NCBI RefSeq assembly: GCF_010671565.1
Contig: NZ_JAABOQ010000001.1
Coordinates: 310,001-374,000 of the forward strand
Source of the DNA: Spongiivirga citrea
Lineage (GTDB): Bacteria; Bacteroidota; Bacteroidia; Flavobacteriales; Flavobacteriaceae
Length of the DNA stretch: 64,000 nt
Direction of reading: 5' to 3'
Below, one piece after another: positions 41,574-50,630 of this stretch. Below the pieces are notes generated by a model. It worked only from the letters and a program-made list of their open reading frames with translations, was not told the DNA's origin and did not search any database. The translations under genes and the position numbers were made by a program. Each line of letters opens with the position of its first letter. Position 1 is the first letter of the stretch.

Positions 41574-42980
41574 TTAGTTATTACTACTACTTATTGGCAG
41601 ACTGCGATCGATCAAATCATAACTCGGCCAGAGTGTTCGGGTATTAATTTCCGTTTCAACCGCTAATTGCATCCCATCTAAAATTGTATCGCTAGGTCGG
41701 GTTCGAGAGTTTCCAATAATAGCATACCCAAAAGAATCATTCAGTCTATTAAGTATGCTTGCTGTTCCAGGTAGAGAGCCAGTATGAAGCCAATTAAAAA
41801 ATCCAAAGTAAGTTTCATTTGAACTGCTGGTTGTAATGATATCAGCAACAACAGAGTTTCTATCAATATGCGTCAAAAACTCTGCTAGATCAGTGGCATT
41901 AGCAATCCAGCCACCATGAGCGTCCATCCTACGAACATTCATATCATAAGCACTTGTTGACTCTTGGCTATAGTAATACACTTCATCGCTTTTACGTTCT
42001 GCAATCGTATTTCCAGCAATCTCCATATTATATACTCCAGAGGGAGCTAAAATATTTTGATTAATGTAATTCTCATAGGTCATTCCAGAAAGCTCTTCAA
42101 TAATTCGACCTAATAACGAATACCCAAAATTTGAGTATGAATAAGTAGATCCCGGTGTTGTCGTCAACGCTCTGTTATCAACCATATCATCTATTATTTG
42201 AGTCTGACTCAAATTTATATCACTAAACATTGGGTCATTAGGCGTATTGGTCCAACCGGACTCATGGTCCATTAAATGACGTACACTTATATCTAATTTG
42301 TCTGCAGTATATGGTGCAGTACCATATTGATTGCCCAATATAGAGCCTGGTCCAAAAACCTTATCGTCAAGACTAAAATCGCTTAGATCTTCGGCCAGCT
42401 TTAAAATAGCTGCCTGTGTAATAGGTTTGGATACTGACGCCACTCTAAATCGAGAACTGTTGGTTACCTTCTCTCCTGTTTCTACATTCGATTCTCCATA
42501 CGATTTTCTATAGACTAATTTTTCGTCCTTTAAAATGGCTAATTGAAAGCCCGGAGTTTCATACTGTGTCATCAGACTTGCGATTGCTGCATCTAAGGCA
42601 GGGAAATCCATAATTATATTTATATCCCAAATCTTATCAGATCCATCTTCGGCAGTTACCTTTATCAAAGCCCCATTTTGAAAATCAACAGTACTTTGCC
42701 CACTAATAATTTCTTGACCGTTGACTGTTGCCTTTGCTTTTGAAGAAATCACGAACTCCGGCTTCAGATTTGTCAAATCACTTCCAGGAGGTAAAAAAAG
42801 AAGAACCCCCGTGTTATCTATTTCTCCAATAGAATTTACTTCGATTTGATTTGCGGACTTCAAGAATTTAAATTCTAAAAGCTCTTTTTCATCACTTAAT
42901 AATACTCCTATCTGCGGCTCGTCTTCAGAGCAGCCTAATACTAGAACAATCAATAGTAGGGGAATAATAATCTTTTTCAT
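41574..42980 (-). CDS. Beta-lactamase-fold serine hydrolase lipoprotein
   Basis: 468 residues from the ATG at 42980, which gives a lipoprotein signal (L-L-L-I-V-L-V-L-G-C-S). A roughly 100-residue beta-sandwich leader (with V-N-G-Q-E-I-I-S-G-Q) precedes a class C-type beta-lactamase/esterase domain with S-V-S-K-P-I (SxxK), Y-S-N (in Y-S-Y-S-N-F-G-Y) and H-T-G (in L-H-T-G-S-L-P-G). It is likely a surface or periplasmic esterase or peptidase rather than a resistance enzyme. Confidence 0.88.
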   Translation of the reverse strand: MKKIIIPLLLIVLVLGCSEDEPQIGVLLSDEKELLEFKFLKSANQIEVNSIGEIDNTGVLLFLPPGSDLTNLKPEFVISSKAKATVNGQEIISGQSTVDFQNGALIKVTAEDGSDKIWDINIIMDFPALDAAIASLMTQYETPGFQLAILKDEKLVYRKSYGESNVETGEKVTNSSRFRVASVSKPITQAAILKLAEDLSDFSLDDKVFGPGSILGNQYGTAPYTADKLDISVRHLMDHESGWTNTPNDPMFSDINLSQTQIIDDMVDNRALTTTPGSTYSYSNFGYSLLGRIIEELSGMTYENYINQNILAPSGVYNMEIAGNTIAERKSDEVYYYSQESTSAYDMNVRRMDAHGGWIANATDLAEFLTHIDRNSVVADIITTSSSNETYFGFFNWLHTGSLPGTASILNRLNDSFGYAIIGNSRTRPSDTILDGMQLAVETEINTRTLWPSYDLIDRSLPISSSNN

Positions 42981-43078
42981 GACCTTAACTTTTAAAGTAA
43001 ATATATCTGAATCCACATTATGGAATGGTCAGGTTTGAACCAATGGATATTTTTACTGAACGAATGGTAAGAATTTGA

Positions 43079-44491
43079 TTATTTGTTGATTGGAAGTATA
43101 ATTTTCACTTCTGTACCTTTCTCTTCTTCAAGGTCATAATCCCGTTCGCGAATTTGTATTGAAGCATTATCATCGTAAAATGATTGTATTCTATCTGAAG
43201 TAATTTTGGTACCTACGGATGTTTTACCAAGATTCTTGTTAAGTTCTGAAGAAGCCATAATTCCGATACCATTATCAGTTAGCGACAATTCAATATTGTT
43301 ATCTACTTGACGAATAGTTAGGTCAAGCTTTTTCTCTCCGTCTTTATGACTAAGACCATGCCAAATGGCATTTTCAATATAGGGCTGCAAAAAAAGTGCA
43401 GGCACTTCAATGTCCTCTGGCACTATATTCTCATCTAAATCTAGATTAAAGTTAAATCCTCCTTTAATACGTATCGCTTCTAGTTGTACATAGGTTTTTA
43501 TAGTTTCTAATTCTTCACTTAAGCTTATGCTATTCTTGTTAGAATTTTTCAATATTCGCCTTATTAGTTTTGAAAACTTAGCGAGGTAATCTGATGCCTT
43601 TTCAGCATCGTTTTTTATAATATAACTTCTTACTGAGTTTAAGGCATTAAATACAAAATGTGGATTCATCTGTGCTCGAAGGGCAGTCATTTTTAATTCG
43701 GAAGCTTCTAAAGTTTTTTGCAATAGAGCGATTTCAGATAAATTCTTATCTCTTTCTATCGAAGCTATTCTAGATCCAATACTTAAAGCAAAAAAGAGAA
43801 TTTCCATAACGGCGCCAACTTGTACGTAAACTGAAGGAGATAATGCCAAATGGTTTTGAATTTGTTCCGAAGGCACAGTGTAGGAAGCATACAATGCCAA
43901 ATTAGCTCCGATCACATAACAAATAGTACCAAGGATGAAAAAATAAATATATGGCGATTTTATTTTGAAAAGTATAACTGCATTTGTAATACTCGCTATT
44001 GACAATATAGTAAGTGCCACAGAAGCTAATGTCGATAACAAACTTGGACCGATAAAATAGCCTATTACCGCAATAAAAACAATGTAAAAAAGTAAAAAGT
44101 ACACTAGAAATTTCAAAACCTTATCCCATTTGGGTACAGTGATTCTTGTCTCTGCAAGCTCTCTTATAAAAGAGATATAAAAAACATAGGCCAACAGATG
44201 AATTTGATGGTATATAACCGGAATAAATGGAATACGAATCGGCTCTAGAAATATGGCAGGGGATTCAAATAAAAAATATATGGTTAAGGCCAAAATATAC
44301 AGGCTATAGAATAAGAAAGTCCTACTCTTATTCTGTCCGTAAATAAAAAAGTGATATAAAAACATCACTAATAACATACCCTGTACCCAAGCGAAAAACC
44401 CTAAAGGCCAATCTGGGTCCTGTATACCACTTAAAGGTGCATAACTATTAGTGCCTTCTACACTCTTTTCAAGAAATTGTATAAAACTCAT
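43079..44491 (-). CDS. LytS-type sensor histidine kinase with 7TMR membrane domain
   Basis: 470 residues: seven to eight membrane helices of the 7TMR-DISM type (residues about 30-235), a short coiled coil (E-I-A-L-L-Q-K-T-L-E-A-S-E-L-K), then the His_kinase domain M-N-P-H-F-V-F-N-A-L-N-S-V and a HATPase with D-N-G-I-G-I. It should phosphorylate the LytTR regulator encoded immediately upstream; the two genes overlap by 4 bp (ATGA). Confidence 0.92.
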   Translation of the reverse strand: MSFIQFLEKSVEGTNSYAPLSGIQDPDWPLGFFAWVQGMLLVMFLYHFFIYGQNKSRTFLFYSLYILALTIYFLFESPAIFLEPIRIPFIPVIYHQIHLLAYVFYISFIRELAETRITVPKWDKVLKFLVYFLLFYIVFIAVIGYFIGPSLLSTLASVALTILSIASITNAVILFKIKSPYIYFFILGTICYVIGANLALYASYTVPSEQIQNHLALSPSVYVQVGAVMEILFFALSIGSRIASIERDKNLSEIALLQKTLEASELKMTALRAQMNPHFVFNALNSVRSYIIKNDAEKASDYLAKFSKLIRRILKNSNKNSISLSEELETIKTYVQLEAIRIKGGFNFNLDLDENIVPEDIEVPALFLQPYIENAIWHGLSHKDGEKKLDLTIRQVDNNIELSLTDNGIGIMASSELNKNLGKTSVGTKITSDRIQSFYDDNASIQIRERDYDLEEEKGTEVKIILPINK

Positions 44492-45201
44492 AATTTGTTA
44501 AACAGCTCCTCTTTCTTAGTACGACTTAAAGAAGCAGTATTACCATTGGTAAGTTCGATTACCGCATCATTACCCTTGCTTATTTTTTTTATATGATTTA
44601 GATTGATTAGATAGGAGTTATGTGATCTAAAAAAAATATCCTGAGGCAGATCAGCCTCCACACTTTTTAATGTTTTGGATAGCAAAATTTTCGTGCCATC
44701 AGATAAATAAATTCGGGTATAATTTTTCTCTGCCTTTAAATAAATAAGCTCGTTTGGTTCAAACAAGTGAAAATTTCCTTCGTACAGAATTTTCACCTTC
44801 CCAACACCAATTCTTTCTTTGGTAGTTATTTTTTGAGGCACTATTGCCGATAATTTGGCTACAGCTGCAATTAAATCTTCTTTTTCAATAGGCTTTAGTA
44901 AATAGTCTAGTACCGAGACCTTTATTGCAGGAATTGCAAATTGATCATGGGCCGTGGTGAAAATTGTTTGAAATGCTGGTTCACTAAATTGTTCTAGCAG
45001 ATCAAAACCAGACATTTTGGGCATTTGCACATCTAGGAATAAACAGGTAGGACTTTGTTTTTTAATGGCCTCAACGGCCTTTAGAGGATCGTTGTAAGTT
45101 CCTATAATTTCTAATTCAGGACAATATCGATCAAGCATCCATTGTAGTGTTTCCAATGCGTCTTGTTCATCGTCTACCAAAATGCATGTTTGCGTTGACA
45201 T
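44488..45201 (-). CDS. LytTR-family response regulator (first pair)
   Basis: 237 residues from the ATG at 45201; the longer frame starts with TTG. Receiver domain with D-D-E and phospho-Asp in F-L-D-V-Q-M-P-K, Lys in L-L-K-P-I, then a LytTR DNA-binding domain (Y-L-K-A-E-K-N-Y-T-R-I-Y ... F-F-R-S-H-N-S-Y-L-I-N-L). It overlaps its kinase gene by 4 bp. Confidence 0.93.
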   Translation of the reverse strand: MSTQTCILVDDEQDALETLQWMLDRYCPELEIIGTYNDPLKAVEAIKKQSPTCLFLDVQMPKMSGFDLLEQFSEPAFQTIFTTAHDQFAIPAIKVSVLDYLLKPIEKEDLIAAVAKLSAIVPQKITTKERIGVGKVKILYEGNFHLFEPNELIYLKAEKNYTRIYLSDGTKILLSKTLKSVEADLPQDIFFRSHNSYLINLNHIKKISKGNDAVIELTNGNTASLSRTKKEELFNKL

Positions 45202-45274
45202 AGCTTTATGTTGATCCAAATAGGAAATATCTGGTATAAATTACTAAATAGTTCCTAATAAACAATCTACTAAG

Positions 45275-45970
45275 CTATTCTATCTTGGTCAACTCATGAT
45301 ACCCAATCAATTTACCCTTTTTATTGTATGATTCTGATCTAACTACTGCCTTATCATCTAAATACCACTCTTTGCCGGAACCCCTAATTTTTAAGATCCC
45401 AAATTTTGATTCGAAGTCAAAAGTAACTACCTGACAATCAAAAGTTCCAGCAGCTGTAGTAATTTCTTCATTTTCATGTACTTTTCGATTAAAAACATCA
45501 AAGGTCATCGTAACCAAAGTGAAATCATTTTTATTAACCTTAATCGTGATATCTCCATCCTCAAGCTCATCGCCTGCGTTCATTTCAACCGGAAAAGAAA
45601 TTACTGACCCATCAATTTTCAATTCAATATCGTCATCATTATGTTCTGATAATTTCCCCATATCAAAAAACCGAAGCATATCAACTGTGAATAGTCCATT
45701 TTTACACCCTGCGCCATAATTACTACTAAATTGCTCTTTTCCCTTTAAATCGTAGAGTGTAGTCTTAAACTCCGCTACTATGCCGCCATCTACAAAGATT
45801 ACTTTAGTTGTTTCGTGTGAGTTGGTGTTCTTAGCCCTTCCTTTTTTATTATAGTCTGTATAGGTCAACACAGAACCTTCTTTAAAGAAAATAGCCGACT
45901 TACATTCCTGTGCCTCTCCTATGCTTAATACCAACAAAAAACATATCACTATAATCGATCGTATCTTCAT
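45275..45970 (-). CDS. TapB-like (DUF3108-type) exported protein
   Basis: 231 residues with a signal peptide (I-V-I-C-F-L-L-V-L-S-I-G-E-A-Q). The mature beta-rich domain includes E-G-S-V-L-T-Y-T-D-Y-N-K-K-G-R at its start, A-G-T-F-D-C-Q-V-V-T-F and the end E-W-Y-L-D-D-K-A-V-V-R-S-E-S-Y, the pattern of flavobacterial TapB/DUF3108 proteins of unknown role. It lies 4 bp after the OmpA-family gene, so the two are co-expressed. Confidence 0.75.
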   Translation of the reverse strand: MKIRSIIVICFLLVLSIGEAQECKSAIFFKEGSVLTYTDYNKKGRAKNTNSHETTKVIFVDGGIVAEFKTTLYDLKGKEQFSSNYGAGCKNGLFTVDMLRFFDMGKLSEHNDDDIELKIDGSVISFPVEMNAGDELEDGDITIKVNKNDFTLVTMTFDVFNRKVHENEEITTAAGTFDCQVVTFDFESKFGILKIRGSGKEWYLDDKAVVRSESYNKKGKLIGYHELTKIE

Positions 45971-45974
45971 TACC

Positions 45975-47216
45975 CTACTTTTTTAAGATGAATTCCACTC
46001 TTCTATTGTTCGCCTTTTCTTCAGGAGTGCTATTACCGTTTAGAGCTTCCGCCTCTCCTTTTCCTGAAGTAGTAAGTCGCATTGCATCAATATCTCTATC
46101 TAATAATGCTTGTTTTACTGCTTCTGCTCTTTTTTGAGATAATACTAAATTACTTTCATCATCACCATCGGAATCAGTATGTCCTACGATCTCGAATTTC
46201 CAATCAGGATTATCTAACAACATATCGGTAACACGTTTTAAGACACCAGCCGATTGGGCTTTTAATGTTGCCTTCCCTGTATCGAATAAAATACCATGAG
46301 TAACAAATTTGCCATCAGCAATAACTTGAGCATAGGGCTTACCGCCACCTTTTGCTAGTTTGAAATTTTTTATACTCAGTACGCGTTTTTGTTTAGAACT
46401 CTCCGAATAGTACACTTTGATTTTATTCAACTTTTCCGGAACAAAGTCCAACCTAGGGATATTCAATACTTTTTGCTCATCAAAGTACATTTTTAAATAG
46501 CCTTTATGATAACTAATGGCAATATGATGCCAACCATTAAAATCACGAATATTTTTATACTGACTGGTGCTATGCTTGAACGCTTTATAAGTAACCTCAA
46601 AAGGGAAGTAGGACTTGATTTCGATTGGGTTATACAAATCATCATTAAAGTAAAGCTTGTATTCAGATCTGTTATTTTGGGCTACCTCATCAAAATAAAT
46701 GTCAAACTCAATACTAAATGCATCAGGAAGATATTTCTCTTCCTTAAACAATGGATTGATCACAGTATTTGTGTTATAAAAAAGAAGCACTTTCTCCTTA
46801 CCAAATCGACCAACCTCAGCATTACCTCCTAATAAATCCCACCTACGAGGAAAATCCCCATAATCTTCCTCTTGCATATTATCAAAGAAGATCACTTCTT
46901 TACCCGGTATAAAATCATAGCTCATCCAAAAGCCTATCTTCTCTTCTCCTTCTTTAGGGTTCTCATTTTGGTTTTGTGATGGTTTTGTAGTTCCCTTTTT
47001 TGGATTCTTGGCAGCAGTAATAGAATCTTTTTTTCGTTTTTCTTCCGCTTGTTTTGGATTAAGAACCTTATCAATCTTTTTGTCAGTTTCTTTAAGTACT
47101 TTTTGTTCTACTTTCTTTTCAGCACGTTTTTTTATTTTCTTCCAAATTTGGGCTTCTGATTGTTGTACGAACGCTATTGCGACTACAGCGAATAATATCT
47201 TTAGTGTGTTTTTCAT
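45975..47216 (-). CDS. OmpA-family outer-membrane protein with LamG-like domain
   Basis: 413 residues from the ATG at 47216, which gives a proper signal peptide. A Lys/Glu-rich coiled stretch (K-K-I-K-K-R-A-E-K-K-V-E-Q-K) is followed by a laminin-G/concanavalin-like domain (F-S-I-E-F-D-I-Y-F-D-E ... G-W-H-H-I-A-I-S-Y). The C-terminal OmpA peptidoglycan-binding domain reads G-H-T-D-S-D-G and N-N-R-R-V-E-F. It tethers the outer membrane to the cell wall. It is paired with the TapB-like gene and flanked by two LytS/LytTR systems. Confidence 0.9.
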   Translation of the reverse strand: MKNTLKILFAVVAIAFVQQSEAQIWKKIKKRAEKKVEQKVLKETDKKIDKVLNPKQAEEKRKKDSITAAKNPKKGTTKPSQNQNENPKEGEEKIGFWMSYDFIPGKEVIFFDNMQEEDYGDFPRRWDLLGGNAEVGRFGKEKVLLFYNTNTVINPLFKEEKYLPDAFSIEFDIYFDEVAQNNRSEYKLYFNDDLYNPIEIKSYFPFEVTYKAFKHSTSQYKNIRDFNGWHHIAISYHKGYLKMYFDEQKVLNIPRLDFVPEKLNKIKVYYSESSKQKRVLSIKNFKLAKGGGKPYAQVIADGKFVTHGILFDTGKATLKAQSAGVLKRVTDMLLDNPDWKFEIVGHTDSDGDDESNLVLSQKRAEAVKQALLDRDIDAMRLTTSGKGEAEALNGNSTPEEKANNRRVEFILKK

Positions 47217-47338
47217 GATTGATCGTTTTATTATGATGAACAAAAACCAAACTAAAGATACCCCATATAGCAGTGTTTATAGGGCTTAATGAGAATTTGA
47301 CTTAAACGGTTTAGAATTTGATAGTGTCTCCTGAGAAT

Positions 47339-48094
47339 TTATGATAGCTGATCAAGAAAACGGGTTAGAATCGCTTTTTTGCTTTGCGAAACCGGGATTT
47401 CTCTATTGCCAGAAAGTAGCAGCATATCCGTTTTTTTATGATATGCTTGTATATGATCTAAGTTGATCAAAAAACGTTGGTGCACTCTTAAAAATCGGCT
47501 TTCCTTAAGTTGTTCTTCAAAGGTTTTTAATGTTTTTGAAACAAGAATTTTTCGCTCATCATTAAGGTAGAACTTCGAATAATTATTATCAGATTCAACA
47601 TAAATGACGTCGTTAACCAACACCACGTAAATAGCATCTAAATTTTTTAAAACAAGCTTTTTATCTATGTTCGATGTGTTGACATTATGGTAAAAAGCGT
47701 CTAATTGATTGGTTTGCGTAGTCCTATCAAGATCTGCAATGACCTTTTCTACAGCAGTTACTAAATCAGAGGGGATATAGGGCTTAAGTAGGTAATCTAA
47801 AGCGCTAAACTTAAATGCCTGTACAGCATACTTATCAAAAGAAGTGGTGAAAATAATCTTGAAATTAATTGCGTCTAACTGCTTTAATAAATCGAATGCA
47901 TTCCCATCTTTTAAATTAACATCGAGTATCACAAAATCGGGCTGCTCTTGTTTTAATTGAATATAGGCAGACTGGATATCCGGGATAATACTTGCAATAG
48001 AAATCTCATTAAAGTTAGTCGTAATGATCTCTTGTGCCATGGAAGCAGCTGAAACATCATCTTCAATAATTATACACGACATGGATTTCTTCAT
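47339..48094 (-). CDS. LytTR-family response regulator (second pair)
   Basis: 251 residues from the ATG at 48094. Receiver domain with E-D-D, phospho-Asp in F-V-I-L-D-V-N-L-K-D and Lys in L-L-K-P-Y, then a LytTR domain (Y-V-E-S-D-N-N-Y-S-K-F-Y ... F-L-R-V-H-Q-R-F-L-I-N-L). It sits about 13 bp downstream of its kinase gene. It lies next to the OmpA/TapB pair, which may be its target. Confidence 0.92.
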   Translation of the reverse strand: MKKSMSCIIIEDDVSAASMAQEIITTNFNEISIASIIPDIQSAYIQLKQEQPDFVILDVNLKDGNAFDLLKQLDAINFKIIFTTSFDKYAVQAFKFSALDYLLKPYIPSDLVTAVEKVIADLDRTTQTNQLDAFYHNVNTSNIDKKLVLKNLDAIYVVLVNDVIYVESDNNYSKFYLNDERKILVSKTLKTFEEQLKESRFLRVHQRFLINLDHIQAYHKKTDMLLLSGNREIPVSQSKKAILTRFLDQLS

Positions 48095-48107
48095 CAATTA
48101 AATATAA

Positions 48108-49955
48108 CTACAATTTGCCGTATCTAATGGGAAAATCAAGATAAACCGTGGTTCCTTTCATTGTACTTTCTGTTTTTACTTTGCAATGAAATTGATGCGT
48201 TTTTTTCAGATTATCAATACGCTCACTTAATATTTGTGTACTCATTGAGCGGTTTAACTGTTTGGCGTCTTCTTTATTCTCATTTATTCCATTTCCATTG
48301 TCGGAAATAGTTACTTGTAAACCATCCACTATTAATTGATATTTTACTTTTAAGATTCCATTTTCAATTTCTTTGAATCCGTGTAAAATGGCATTTTCCG
48401 CATGCGGCTGTGTGAACATGGGAGGAATTAAAAGCATACTATCTTCAATCCCATCATCCATTTCAATCTCAAAATCCCATTGATTTGTTGTATTCAGTTT
48501 TTGAAGGTCTAAATATGATTCTAAGGCCTTAACATCCTCTTCTACATCTATAAAATCACGATCGGAGCTTTCTAGAATAGAGCGCATGAGTTTACTAAAA
48601 CTTCCTAAATAGTTAACGGACTCGTCTTTCCTATTCTGAAATACAAAACTTTGAATACTGTTTAATGCATGAAATAAAAAATGTGGATTTAGCTGTGTTT
48701 GCAATAGTTTGTGTTGAATTTTAGCCGTCTTAAGTGATTGCTTAGTCCGTTGATTTCGATACCACAAAAAACCCGAGACCAATAACAATATCCCCAGTAT
48801 TCCTGCGATCAGAAAATAGCTGCGCTGCGCGTTTATTTTTGCACTATTTAATTCATCTTTTGCTTCCAGTACTTCAATCTGCTGTTCTTGTTTAGCAGAC
48901 TCGTATTTCTCTGTCAATTCAGCAACTTCTCGACGTTGCGACACCTCCGAAATAGAATCCTTTAAAACGGCATATAAATTGGCATAACCAAGTGCCTTTT
49001 TTGTATCGTTTTTTAATTGATATGCTTCGCGAAGATTATTATAAGTTAACACCCGAAGCTCGGCACTTATATTAGGAGAAAGCATTTCTAAATATCGAAT
49101 CGCTTCATCAGGATCTCCTTTTTGCAAATATGCATATCCTAGATTATTTAGAATTACATCGGTGTTTTGTTTGAACTGTTTCTTATACTCAATTCCCTTT
49201 TTACCATAATAGATAGACTTTTCAAACTGCTCATCCCCTAGATAATAATTACATAAATTAGAATAAATAATACCTAGAAATACGGGAATCTTATTTTTAA
49301 TTGCCAACTGCTCTGTTTCTAGAGAAAGTGAGATTGCCTCATCAATCTTTTTATCACTAAATGCCAACGCCGCAAGATTGACTATCACCTGCATTTTCTG
49401 AGGCTCATTTTTATCTAAAAACTCAATGGCTTTATTGAGATAATCGGAAGCCTTGTCAGTGTTTTTAAGTCGAGCGTGAATACCTCCTACATTGGAATAT
49501 ATTTTGCCCAGACTGGCCGTATCCTTATTTTTTTCAGCAAGTTCAGACGCTTTTAAATAATAGGCTACTGCCTTTTCAAAATCTTGTTTGTAGTTGAAAA
49601 CAGTTCCTAAATTTTGATAAGAAGTCGTTAAAGACACCTCATCTATTTCTGCCTCGTCTATGTTTTCTTCTAGCAGTTGTTGTGCTTTATCAAATTCAGC
49701 TCGATAAATATGGATGGCGGATTTTTGATTTTTTACGCGAATAGTTAGGGTCTTATCTTTTAAAGATTTTGAAAGATCTTCTGCCCGATTAACATAATAA
49801 AGTGCACTATCTCGATTAACCAATGCATATTTTTTAGACGTAGTCAATGCATCCTCAATTTGTGCTTTTACTGCATCAGTATCCTGTGCAGAAAGATCGG
49901 CGTACAATGCACAAAAAAGCAATAATATAATTAGTGTTGTCTTTTTAATACTCAA
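48108..49955 (-). CDS. TPR-containing LytS-type histidine kinase
   Basis: 615 residues from a TTG start that gives a good signal peptide (L-I-I-L-L-L-F-C-A-L-Y-A-D-L-S-A-Q). About six tetratricopeptide repeats (residues 30-335) form the periplasmic part, followed by a coiled coil, one membrane helix (Y-F-L-I-A-G-I-L-G-I-L-L-L-V-S-G), and a kinase domain with L-N-P-H-F-L-F-H-A-L-N-S-I and D-N-G-N-G-I. It probably responds to a protein ligand at the TPRs and signals to the LytTR regulator downstream. Confidence 0.92.
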   Translation of the reverse strand: MSIKKTTLIILLLFCALYADLSAQDTDAVKAQIEDALTTSKKYALVNRDSALYYVNRAEDLSKSLKDKTLTIRVKNQKSAIHIYRAEFDKAQQLLEENIDEAEIDEVSLTTSYQNLGTVFNYKQDFEKAVAYYLKASELAEKNKDTASLGKIYSNVGGIHARLKNTDKASDYLNKAIEFLDKNEPQKMQVIVNLAALAFSDKKIDEAISLSLETEQLAIKNKIPVFLGIIYSNLCNYYLGDEQFEKSIYYGKKGIEYKKQFKQNTDVILNNLGYAYLQKGDPDEAIRYLEMLSPNISAELRVLTYNNLREAYQLKNDTKKALGYANLYAVLKDSISEVSQRREVAELTEKYESAKQEQQIEVLEAKDELNSAKINAQRSYFLIAGILGILLLVSGFLWYRNQRTKQSLKTAKIQHKLLQTQLNPHFLFHALNSIQSFVFQNRKDESVNYLGSFSKLMRSILESSDRDFIDVEEDVKALESYLDLQKLNTTNQWDFEIEMDDGIEDSMLLIPPMFTQPHAENAILHGFKEIENGILKVKYQLIVDGLQVTISDNGNGINENKEDAKQLNRSMSTQILSERIDNLKKTHQFHCKVKTESTMKGTTVYLDFPIRYGKL

Positions 49956-50053
49956 GGGTATATGTACTGGTTGGTAAGATAAAATTATGTAATTAATGCG
50001 ACAGCCGCCCCATTCCTTGGCTATTTAATTATTTTTACGGCAAACAACCAAAC

Positions 50054-50620
50054 ATGAGTATTGAAAGAGAATTGGGCAAACGTAGTGGGAATTTATGTGA
50101 ATTATGTGGTAGCGATGAACAGCTAAATATTTATGAGGTTCAACCCATAAAGAAAGATGCTTTATACTCGAGCATTTATGCTTGTACTAACTGTACTTCT
50201 CAAATTGAAAACCCCGATAAAACTGACCCTAATCATTGGCAATGTTTAAATGATAGCATGTGGAGTGAACATGCAGCCGTAAAAGTAATAAGCTGGCGAA
50301 TGCTGGCTCGTTTAAAAAAACATGATCTTCTTGATATAATCTATTTAGAGGAAGATGAATTAGAATGGGCAAAAGCTAGCGGCGAAGGTGAAAATGATGA
50401 GGATAAAATTGTGCATCGTGATAGTAATGGTGCTATTATTAATGCCGGTGATAGTGTGGTTTTAATCAAAGATCTTCCTGTTAAAGGATCAAGTATGATT
50501 GCCAAACGCGGTACCGCTGTTAGAAGAGTATCCTTAGATCATGAAAATGCTGAATACATAGAAGGAAAAGTAGACGGGCAGCAAATCGTAATCATTACGA
50601 AGTATGTAAAAAAGATTTAA
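50054..50620 (+). CDS. PhnA-domain protein
   Basis: 188 residues. The N-terminal zinc ribbon C-E-L-C-G-S ... C-T-N-C-T is followed by the PhnA domain V-H-R-D-S-N-G-A-I-I-N-A-G-D-S-V-V-L-I-K-D-L-P-V-K-G. Despite its name the family is not shown to act on phosphonates; the role is unknown. It is a single plus-strand gene, divergent from the TPR kinase gene and convergent with the large minus-strand string to its right. Confidence 0.9.
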   Translation: MSIERELGKRSGNLCELCGSDEQLNIYEVQPIKKDALYSSIYACTNCTSQIENPDKTDPNHWQCLNDSMWSEHAAVKVISWRMLARLKKHDLLDIIYLEEDELEWAKASGEGENDEDKIVHRDSNGAIINAGDSVVLIKDLPVKGSSMIAKRGTAVRRVSLDHENAEYIEGKVDGQQIVIITKYVKKI

Positions 50621-50630
50621 GCAAGGGTTC

